Source: Defluviicoccus sp.
Lineage (GTDB): Bacteria; Pseudomonadota; Alphaproteobacteria; Rhodospirillales; Defluviicoccaceae
Length of the DNA stretch: 64,000 bases
Direction of reading: 5' to 3'
Assembly (NCBI GenBank): GCA_029624735.1
Contig: JARSSM010000011.1
Span: 260,495 to 324,494 of the forward strand
Part shown: positions 6,729-13,083 of the stretch, piece after piece
How positions within the stretch are numbered: position 1 is the first letter of the stretch
Layout: every line of letters starts with the position of its first letter
The notes under the pieces: generated by a model
What the model was told of the DNA's origin: nothing
What the model saw: the letters and a program-made list of their open reading frames with translations, nothing else
The model's database searches: none
Translations under genes and position numbers: made by a program

Positions 6729-9323
6729 CTAATCAGAAGGTGTGAGCCGCCTGGTACCGCACGTCCCAAGGGCCGTGTTCCGACCCTCTGTCGCTGGCAG
6801 GTACGGGGCCAGGGCTGCAACCAAGCGGCAGAACTGTTGCTTGTTGCCGCAGGCGTCGAAATGTGTTGCCAAGTTCTCCCGTGTCCGCTTCGACAGCGCC
6901 CAGCCCAGCGGCGGTTTCGGATAATCCTCGCGCGCGCAGAGGCGGAAGTGGAAGAAGCGGGGATCTGAACCGGCGACCGCTCCCGGTTGCTGCGTGATGC
7001 CGGCAATCTGATGGCATAGTTCCTTCGCAGCCAGTTGACCGCGCGCGCCTCGGGTGTTCAGGAGGCCGCGGATCGGTGCCGAGACTTCGTTCACGGCATT
7101 GCTCGCGGCCGGCAATTTGGGCTTCAGGCGTTCGTCACCAGGTTCATCAGCGCGAGCAAGCGGCGGATGCGAAGCGGCGCAAAGGGGCAGCGCGGCATCG
7201 CCTTCGATGTCCGGATCGGATGAGATCTGAATGACGAACGGGCGAAACGCTGTTGCGTCGTCCTTCTTCTTGAGATGCTCAACCACCCGGCGCAGGACCT
7301 GGCCGGCCGTGATCGCGCCGAAGTTCTCGAAATAGCCGCCGTCGAGAATGTGTCCATTGTTGCGAAGGTGTCCGTTGGTGGGGTGCGCCATCAGCGTGCC
7401 CGCCGGCTGGACGTAGGTAAACCTGGCGCTGTTGTTGGCAGCGGTGCTGAGGCGGACATCGTCATCGACCAGCTCGTAGAAATCGATCGCGTCGAGGAAC
7501 GTACTGGGCTCGATGCGCACGGGGCTGGTGATGACCCGTTTGCCGGTTTCCTGGTGGGTGCCGTTGAGGAACAAGGCCGGCCGCCAGGCGCCATCGCCAT
7601 CCTGTGGCCAGAGGGTGAGGAACGGCGCCGCAAACCACCCATCCACCCCCTCTTTCCTGAACTGGAACCGCCCGCTGCAGGGCGGCTGGGCGATGGCTTG
7701 CCGCCAGTGATACTCCCAGGCCTGTTCAATCGCCTGGGCACGGTCGGCCAGACCCAGCGGAATGAAGCGCTGGACGAGATCCGGAAAGAAAAAGCTGCCT
7801 GCCAGCGGGGCGAGGAAGTCGCGGCCCAGGATCTCCTGACCGCAGACCGCGAAGCCGTTCTTGTGCTCCGGCTCCGGCCCCGGCTCGGTCCCCATCTCCG
7901 GTGACTTTTCGGCCGCAAGCAGCGATAGAAACGTCACCGCACCGAGGCTACCGCCGGAGACGCCGCTGATCGCAAACACATGCTGCGCGAAGCCGGGCAT
8001 CTCGTCCGCGAGCCGGCCCAGCACCGTTGCGGTCCAGTAGGCTGCGCGTGATCCGCCGCCGGCAGTCGCAACGATAATGAGCGGGATGTTGCGCTGAGAC
8101 TCAGGATGGAGCGCGCTTACTTGCCCTGCCCAGGCATCCGCTCGCTGGGTGAGATCAGGCCGCTCTGCACGCTGCTGTGCACCTGCCGGCGCCGGATCGA
8201 CGACCCGGACGGCGTGGTTGTCGGCCAAGGGAAGGAAGCTCACAACGACAGCCCATACCAAGAGGCTGGTCACCACCGGGAAGCCGTTCGCCCGCGATGC
8301 CAGGATCAGGCGGGTGCCGATCGGCACGATCAGCATCATCGCCAGCAGAAGGATCGGCAGCGCGCCGGACGCCTTGCCGATCCACCACGGCTTCCACAGC
8401 GAGAACGCAACCGTGACCACGAAGGCAAGGACCGACAGCCGCCACGACCAGTGCACCGCCTTGGGCAGGCTCTGGTAGCTTGTATAGCTATGACCGCGCA
8501 TGCGATGCGGCGCCGTGAAGTTTGCCGCCACCCAGGCAGCCGGACGCGCAGCGCAGCGGCCGAACCAGGAACTTGGCTGATATGCACTGGTCCCGGCCTG
8601 ACCTTGGTGCCGAACCTCACAAAAGAAGCGGTAGAGAATGCAGGCGGTAACGAAACAGGCAATCGTTCCGATGAGATAGCGGGCGAAAACCAGCCTCTCG
8701 GCAGCGATCGCCGCCAGCGTCGGGTTCAAACGAACCAGTTGACGGAAAAGCGCAAGCCCGGTGATCAATGGCACTGCTACCCCCAGCAAGCGCGGGGTGT
8801 AGTCAACCATCCACTGTTCGCGCGCCGACAGAGCGTTCACGTCCGCACCGGCCGCTTGCGGGGTAGCAACGTTGCGAACCGCTTGCGTGCCGGGAATTCG
8901 TTCTTTGCGATCGGCGCTGATGGTGCCGTTAAGCGCAACGCGCGCCCACAACCACGTCTGAAAGCCGCAGACCGGCGGGATGACGAGGAACCAGAAAATC
9001 TTCGCGGTGCTGTCGCCGGCCGTGGCGGCGAACTCGCTGCCCTGGTCGGTTGCGAACACGATCGCCGCGGCCAGCACCACCAAGACCAGACTGAAGCGGC
9101 AGGGCGAGAGGATCCCGCCCCACTCGCTTAGGACCTTCCACAGGAATGCGATGAAGGCGAGAAACCTTCGCCATGTGGCGCGAAAGGGATTGTCCCATCG
9201 CTCTGCTTGCCGGCCGGCCGGTTTGCCCGCGCGGGTGTCTGTCCGCCCTGCCGCGATGGCCTTGCGGAGAATGGCGATGAACGGATTCCGCTCGTCCTCA
9301 GCCCGCGTGCCGCCACCTTCCAT
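6729..9323 (-). CDS. Polytopic membrane protein with C-terminal patatin-like phospholipase domain
   Basis: An 864-residue protein joining a membrane half to a patatin-type acyl hydrolase. About seven hydrophobic helices lie in the first ~360 residues (for example FSLVLVVLAAAIVFATD and ALPILLLAMMLIVPIG). The catalytic domain starts near residue 410 with IIVATAGGGSRAAYW, where GGGSR forms the oxyanion hole. It continues with the nucleophile elbow GVSGGS near residue 454 and the catalytic DGG in LDGGYFENFG near residue 659. All catalytic elements are intact, so lipid acyl-ester cleavage at the membrane is likely. The ATG at 9323 was chosen because GGAGGGG lies 7 nt upstream; a GTG at 9368 would add 15 residues. 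It lies 84 bp downstream of a toxin-antitoxin pair on the same strand. Substrate and role are unknown. Confidence 0.8.
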   Translation of the reverse strand: MEGGGTRAEDERNPFIAILRKAIAAGRTDTRAGKPAGRQAERWDNPFRATWRRFLAFIAFLWKVLSEWGGILSPCRFSLVLVVLAAAIVFATDQGSEFAATAGDSTAKIFWFLVIPPVCGFQTWLWARVALNGTISADRKERIPGTQAVRNVATPQAAGADVNALSAREQWMVDYTPRLLGVAVPLITGLALFRQLVRLNPTLAAIAAERLVFARYLIGTIACFVTACILYRFFCEVRHQGQAGTSAYQPSSWFGRCAARPAAWVAANFTAPHRMRGHSYTSYQSLPKAVHWSWRLSVLAFVVTVAFSLWKPWWIGKASGALPILLLAMMLIVPIGTRLILASRANGFPVVTSLLVWAVVVSFLPLADNHAVRVVDPAPAGAQQRAERPDLTQRADAWAGQVSALHPESQRNIPLIIVATAGGGSRAAYWTATVLGRLADEMPGFAQHVFAISGVSGGSLGAVTFLSLLAAEKSPEMGTEPGPEPEHKNGFAVCGQEILGRDFLAPLAGSFFFPDLVQRFIPLGLADRAQAIEQAWEYHWRQAIAQPPCSGRFQFRKEGVDGWFAAPFLTLWPQDGDGAWRPALFLNGTHQETGKRVITSPVRIEPSTFLDAIDFYELVDDDVRLSTAANNSARFTYVQPAGTLMAHPTNGHLRNNGHILDGGYFENFGAITAGQVLRRVVEHLKKKDDATAFRPFVIQISSDPDIEGDAALPLCAASHPPLARADEPGDERLKPKLPAASNAVNEVSAPIRGLLNTRGARGQLAAKELCHQIAGITQQPGAVAGSDPRFFHFRLCAREDYPKPPLGWALSKRTRENLATHFDACGNKQQFCRLVAALAPYLPATEGRNTALGTCGTRRLTPSD

Positions 9324-9407
9324 CGCCCCACCCCTCCGCCCCTCGGAGACGCGATAATGGTACGCCACTTGGTGCGTAATTGGAAAGCATAGGCTTGGTC
9401 AGACTGC

Positions 9408-9875
9408 TTAGGCGGCAAGCCGCCGATAGTCATCCGGGTTGCTGGCATCGATGTCGATCGTTTCGATTTCCGCGCTGGGCACACAGCGCTTGGCGAGCTC
9501 CTCGATCGTAATCTCACGCGGAATCTCCAGCGCCTCGGCCGCGTACGTGCGGATAACCACTTCCGCGTTCTCATCGATCGGCGTCTCGCCGCGCTCCCAG
9601 CGGCCAATCGTCTGATGATCCTTTTTCACCAGCTGCCCCAGCTCGGCCTGAGTCAAGCCCAGTTCGGTGCGCAGGAACCGCAACTCCTGTCCTAGCAATC
9701 CGTGCCGGCGCATGATCAGGCACGCCGCGATCAGCTTGTGCAAACTGGTGATGTTGGGGATGCAATAGGTCTCTTCGCCCGAGTCATCGACAAGCACCCG
9801 CATGTTGCGGATCATTACGTAATCGAGCCCGCATTCCTCGTAGCGGTAGTCGACGAATTTCTCACGCGTTGCCAT
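9408..9875 (-). CDS. Helix-turn-helix antitoxin/repressor (MqsA/HigA-like, XRE fold)
   Basis: A 155-residue protein with a short N-terminal region resembling YgiT/MqsA antitoxins (YRYEECGLDYVMIRNMRV) but lacking the CxxC zinc pairs. A central XRE helix-turn-helix follows at about residues 70-125 (LRTELGLTQAELGQLVKKD, then QTIGRWERGETP). Antitoxins of this type bind their toxin and repress their own operon through the helix-turn-helix. ATG 9875 is preceded by AAGGAGG about 10 nt upstream. It starts 35 bp after the stop of the DUF4258 gene, giving the toxin-first order also seen in mqsRA and higBA. The palindrome at 10246-10264 is its probable operator. Confidence 0.78.
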   Translation of the reverse strand: MATREKFVDYRYEECGLDYVMIRNMRVLVDDSGEETYCIPNITSLHKLIAACLIMRRHGLLGQELRFLRTELGLTQAELGQLVKKDHQTIGRWERGETPIDENAEVVIRTYAAEALEIPREITIEELAKRCVPSAEIETIDIDASNPDDYRRLAA

Positions 9876-9910
9876 CCTCCGCGCCTCCTTTTTCGCCCCC
9901 ATCAACACAC

Positions 9911-10189
9911 TCACTTTTCGTCCGCCCACATCAAGGTCACAAGCTTCACGCCATTGGCAGCCGAATGTATCACGATGATACGAACGATTCTCCCCGCTGA
10001 ATTGGGTGTGGTGCACTCCATCTTGTACTTGAAACACCCTGGCCGGGTCGCAGCTTCGCCGTTCTCGTATACGAAGCCGTGCTTCAGTACGTGCAGCGCG
10101 TCACCGACCAACAGCCCCCGCTCTCTTAACCGTTCTCTCGCATGCTGGGTCCAAAAGAGCTTGGGGTTCGATGCACCAATTCGCCTCAA
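9911..10189 (-). CDS. DUF4258-type toxin of a type II toxin-antitoxin pair
   Basis: A small basic protein (92 residues from the TTG at 10189) of the DUF4258 fold, related to RelE/MqsR-like toxins. Recognisable pieces are WTQHARERLRERGLL near residue 13, then a Gly/Glu-rich turn and a C-terminal pair of strands (RIVRIIVIHSAANGVKLVTL). Members are presumed ribonucleases or translation inhibitors; the catalytic residues are not certain. The start is doubtful. The reading frame stays open upstream to 10243 and encodes YDKPLSPREATELLRRI, which looks like the normal family N-terminus, yet no ATG, GTG or TTG occurs there. A CTG at 10216 is the only near-cognate option. The gene may use an unusual start or have lost its start codon. 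Confidence 0.7.
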   Translation of the reverse strand: MRRIGASNPKLFWTQHARERLRERGLLVGDALHVLKHGFVYENGEAATRPGCFKYKMECTTPNSAGRIVRIIVIHSAANGVKLVTLMWADEK

Positions 10190-10245
10190 GAGTTCCGTTG
10201 CCTCGCGCGGCGACAGCGGTTTGTCGTATGAACACCCCCTGACTC

Positions 10246-10264
10246 ATGTATCACAGTGATACAT
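10246..10264. promoter_or_regulatory. Perfect 19-bp palindrome, probable toxin-antitoxin operator
   Basis: ATGTATCACAGTGATACAT is a perfect inverted repeat with 9-bp arms around a single A. It lies about 57 bp upstream of the toxin TTG, where an autoregulatory operator is expected. A related imperfect copy, ATGTATCACGATGATACG, lies at 9965-9982 inside the toxin gene and could be a secondary site. Binding by the adjacent helix-turn-helix protein is inferred. Confidence 0.6.
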
Positions 10265-10390
10265 CAGTGACCATACCCAAACGGTGTGAAGAGAGATTCA
10301 AGCCCGCCGGGCGGCGCAGCTGTACCCTGGCGGCGACAATGGCGGGAACGTCACAGGGCGCTCCCTGCGCGCAGCGCTGCCGCCGCTAAA

Positions 10391-10466
10391 TGGTGCCCAG
10401 GGGCGGAATTGAACCACCGACACCATGATTTTCAGTCATGTGCTCTACCAACTGAGCTACCTGGGC
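10391..10466 (-). tRNA. tRNA-Phe (anticodon GAA)
   Basis: On the minus strand the acceptor GCCCAGG pairs with CCTGGGC. The D arm contains AGTTGGTAGA. The anticodon stem CATGA/TCATG encloses loop CTGAAAA with anticodon GAA, and the T loop is TTCAATT. Discriminator A and an encoded CCA end at 10391. It lies downstream of yacG on the same strand, a common alphaproteobacterial arrangement. Confidence 0.96.
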
Positions 10467-10528
10467 AGTGCGCGGGCGGACAAGCGCCTTGTTCCCGGCA
10501 CCGTTGGCCATGTGCTGGGAAGCCCGGA

Positions 10529-10558
10529 CGTATACCAACAGGGCCCAGCGCTTGTCCA
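10529..10558 (-). promoter_or_regulatory. Putative promoter of tRNA-Phe
   Basis: Minus-strand TGGACA (10558-10553) and TATACG (10534-10529) with an 18-bp spacer, in the gap between yacG and tRNA-Phe. Transcription would start near 10522, giving a leader of roughly 55 nt. Confidence 0.4.
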
Positions 10559-10577
10559 GTCTGGCCGCCGCGGGTCC

Positions 10578-10799
10578 TTACGTCTCCTCGGGACCCATCG
10601 CGCGCGCGTCGCCCTCCTCGAGGGCGGCCTCGACGGCCGGAATCCGATACGCTTCCCCCAGCCAGCGGCCGAGATCGGCGTCGGCGCAGCGCTTGGAGCA
10701 GAACGGCCGCCAGCGGTCCATTCGCGGCCGGCCGCAGACGGGACAGCGGGGCGCCGGGCGCTCCGGAGCCGCCTCATGCGCATCCTCGCGCGCGGTCAT
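10578..10799 (-). CDS. yacG: DNA gyrase inhibitor YacG (zinc-binding)
   Basis: A 73-residue zinc protein that in E. coli binds the GyrB C-terminal domain and blocks DNA binding by gyrase. The zinc site is C-P-V-C near residue 20 and F-C-S-K-R-C about 15 residues later. It is followed by the conserved ADLGRWLGEAYRIP. The ATG at 10799 places the first Cys at the normal position; a longer upstream reading has no family resemblance. The acidic C-terminal tail is typical. It is last in the infA-maf-rng-yacG block, 47 bp after rng. Confidence 0.93.
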   Translation of the reverse strand: MTAREDAHEAAPERPAPRCPVCGRPRMDRWRPFCSKRCADADLGRWLGEAYRIPAVEAALEEGDARAMGPEET

Positions 10800-10846
10800 C
10801 ACACCTCCTCCACAGCCGTCTCGCGTTGGGCGTGCCTGGCCAGGCC

Positions 10847-12112
10847 TCACGCCGCCTCGATGCGAAAGCAGGCGGGACCGAGCGCATCCGCCTCCTTCAG
10901 CCCGATAGCGCGGCCGAGGCGGGCTTCGCACGCGGCACGCGCTGCCGCCATCGGCCGGCGCAGGGCTTCAATGACCGGCATTGGCGCCGCGATCACCGGC
11001 GCAAGGCCGGGGCTGAGGCGCGCTTCAGCGACGGCCGCCCGCAGCGCATCACCAGCCGCGACGAAGGGCTTGAGCACAATACCACTGCCTCCGCACGCGT
11101 CGCATGCGCGCCCGAGCTGCTGGCGCAGCGACGGCCCCACCCGCGCGCGCGTCAGCTCGATCAGGCCGAACCGCGTAAAGCCGCCGATGTCCGTCTGCAG
11201 CGCCTCGGCAGCGAATGCCGCGCGCAATTCCGCCAGGACATGTTCACGGTCGTGCTTACCTCGCATCGGCACCGCATCGATGACGATGTGGCCGCCAAGC
11301 GCGCGCAAATCCAGCGCTGCCTTGAGCGCTGCGATCGCTTCTAAGTTGACGGTGAGCGCCGTCGCCGCGGCATCGCCGGCTACAGTGGCGCCAGCATCAA
11401 CATCGACCGCGACCAGGGCGGGCGTCTCGCTGATGGTCAGCGCACCGCCGGAAGGCAGCGCCAGCGTCGGCTTCAGCGCCGCTTCCAGCTGCTCGTTGAT
11501 GCCGAGCGCAGCAAACGGCGGCGGACCGAGGAGCGGGATCTCGATGCGGTCGGAAAGCTCCGGGCAGGCGGCGCGCACCGCAGCGGCGCTGGCGAGATCA
11601 TCGACGACGACGCGCGCGAGACCGGAATGCAGGCCCTCGCGGAGTGCGCGCACAAACGCATCGGGCGCCCGCTGCAGGACCGCAGGCGGCCGGGTGTTTG
11701 CCGCCGCAGCTTCCGCCGCCAGCGCCAGCGCCTGGTCGTCGGGGCGAAAGCGTCCGCTCAATTTCGCCCCCTTGCTGCCTTCCGGTGCCCGGAACACCTG
11801 CACCAGGACGCGATCGCCCTCGGCCAATCCTGGCCGCCGCCCACCCTCCGCGCGTGCGGGGCCGTCATGCAGCATCAGGAAGCCGGCGCGGGCATCGCCG
11901 ATGTCGACGAAGGCAGCGGCAAGGCCGGCGTGCACGCGGATAACGCGGCCCAGGATGATGTCCCCGGCGCGGACGCCTGACTGGCCGGTTGCCTCGCCGC
12001 CTGCGTCCCTCCCCGCGTCAAGCGCATAGCGGACCAGCACGCCGTCCGCGAGCCAGGCAATGCGGCGATCGCCCGGCAGTGCCGAAACGACGATCGTATC
12101 GGGCGCCGGCAT
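10847..12112 (-). CDS. rng: Ribonuclease E/G family protein (RNase G-like)
   Basis: A 421-residue endoribonuclease-like protein, short like RNase G and lacking the long RNase E scaffold. An S1-like RNA-binding segment at about residues 30-110 (GDIILGRVIRVHAGLAAAFVDIG) is followed by the DNase I-like catalytic core with ALVAVDVDAGA near residue 237 and HIVIDAVPMRGKHDR near residue 278. The zinc-link CDACGGSG lies near residue 345. The canonical acidic pair is present as VDVD and the second Asp region IDAV. It would cleave single-stranded AU-rich RNA in rRNA maturation and mRNA decay. The ATG overlaps the maf stop (ATGA). The core is more divergent than in typical RNase G. Confidence 0.88.
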   Translation of the reverse strand: MPAPDTIVVSALPGDRRIAWLADGVLVRYALDAGRDAGGEATGQSGVRAGDIILGRVIRVHAGLAAAFVDIGDARAGFLMLHDGPARAEGGRRPGLAEGDRVLVQVFRAPEGSKGAKLSGRFRPDDQALALAAEAAAANTRPPAVLQRAPDAFVRALREGLHSGLARVVVDDLASAAAVRAACPELSDRIEIPLLGPPPFAALGINEQLEAALKPTLALPSGGALTISETPALVAVDVDAGATVAGDAAATALTVNLEAIAALKAALDLRALGGHIVIDAVPMRGKHDREHVLAELRAAFAAEALQTDIGGFTRFGLIELTRARVGPSLRQQLGRACDACGGSGIVLKPFVAAGDALRAAVAEARLSPGLAPVIAAPMPVIEALRRPMAAARAACEARLGRAIGLKEADALGPACFRIEAA

Positions 12113-12768
12113 CAGGATTCCTCGGCCACCATGACCGGTGGACGCGGCTGCACGCCAAAGCCGGTCAGAAGCTGCGCGGTTTCGAACAGCGAAAGGCCGA
12201 CGACGTTGGTGTAGGAGCCGGTGATCTGGCGCACGAACGCCGCCGCCAAGCCTTGGATAGCGTAGCCGCCGGCCTTGCCGCTCCATTCGCCGCTGGCGAG
12301 ATAGCGGGCGATTTCATCAGCCGTCAGTCGCTTGAAAGCGACCGCCGTCGTCACCAGCCGGACCGCGCGGCGGCGGCCGCCTTGGGCGCAGACGGCGATG
12401 CCGCCGTAGACCCGATGGCGGGCGCCAGACAGAAGTTGCAGGCAGGCGGCGGCCTCCTCGGCGCTTTCCGGTTTCGGCAAGACGCGGCGGCCGCGGGCGA
12501 CCACCGTATCGGCGCCGATCACGACGGCTTGCGGAAAGGACGTGGCGACTGCATCCGCCTTGGCAACCGCCAGGCGCAGCGCCAGCGCCCGGGGCAGCTC
12601 GCGCGGCCGCGGCTGTTCATCGATGCCAGCGTCCATGATCCGGTCGGGGATGAACCCAATCTGCTCAAGCAGCGCGCGCCGACGCGGCGAGGCCGAAGCG
12701 AGGATCAGCGGCGAGGGTGGCACACGCTCTCGCCGCGGCTTGTTCCGATCGTCTCCAGCCGGGCGCAC
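12112..12768 (-). CDS. maf: Maf-family nucleoside triphosphate pyrophosphatase
   Basis: Hydrolyses non-canonical or excess nucleoside triphosphates (dTTP/UTP or m7GTP type) to monophosphates in the cytoplasm. The signature LILASASPRRRALLEQIG begins near residue 21, and the catalytic Asp lies in VVIGADTVV near residue 85. GYAIQGLAAAFV and GSYTNVVGLSL near residues 165-190 complete the family pattern. The annotated start gives 218 residues; a GTG encoding VPPSPLILASASP would shorten the N-terminus by 15 residues and may be real. It lies 7 bp after infA and overlaps rng by 4 bp. Confidence 0.92.
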   Translation of the reverse strand: MRPAGDDRNKPRRERVPPSPLILASASPRRRALLEQIGFIPDRIMDAGIDEQPRPRELPRALALRLAVAKADAVATSFPQAVVIGADTVVARGRRVLPKPESAEEAAACLQLLSGARHRVYGGIAVCAQGGRRRAVRLVTTAVAFKRLTADEIARYLASGEWSGKAGGYAIQGLAAAFVRQITGSYTNVVGLSLFETAQLLTGFGVQPRPPVMVAEES

Positions 12769-12775
12769 GCCAGCA

Positions 12776-12994
12776 TCACTTGAAGCGGAATGTAATCCGA
12801 CCCTTGGTCAGATCGTAGGGCGTCATCTCCACGCTCACCTTGTCGCCCGCGAGGACGCGGATGCGGTTCTTGCGCATCTTCCCCGCCGTGTGCGCAAGGA
12901 TCTCGTGGTTGTTATCGAGCCTGACGCGAAACATCGCGTTCGGCAGCAACTCCGTGACAACACCGGTGAACTCGAGAACCTCCTCCTTCGCCAT
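12776..12994 (-). CDS. infA: Translation initiation factor IF-1
   Basis: A 72-residue single OB-fold protein that binds the ribosomal A site during initiation. The sequence [40 protein letters not shown] and [18 protein letters not shown] follows the family closely along its whole length. It is the first gene of the infA-maf-rng-yacG cluster, preceded by a candidate promoter. Confidence 0.98.
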   Translation of the reverse strand: MAKEEVLEFTGVVTELLPNAMFRVRLDNNHEILAHTAGKMRKNRIRVLAGDKVSVEMTPYDLTKGRITFRFK

Positions 12995-13029
12995 CCGATC
13001 GCCTTCGCTGTTTTATCGTCTCGCTGCTG

Positions 13030-13058
13030 TTCATGGCTGGCCGCACCTGAAGGGTCAA
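13030..13058 (-). promoter_or_regulatory. Putative promoter of the infA-maf-rng-yacG operon
   Basis: Minus-strand TTGACC (13058-13053) and CATGAA (13035-13030) with a 17-bp spacer, about 36 bp before the infA ATG. The -10 box is imperfect. Confidence 0.4.
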
Positions 13059-13083
13059 GGCCTTTCGCCGCTGCGGGCACCAC

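Noticed and set aside
10425..12029. Long plus-strand open frame of over 500 codons
   Set aside because: It is antisense to rng and yacG, runs through tRNA-Phe, and has Arg/Ala/Ser-rich composition with no family motif; typical high-GC shadow frame.
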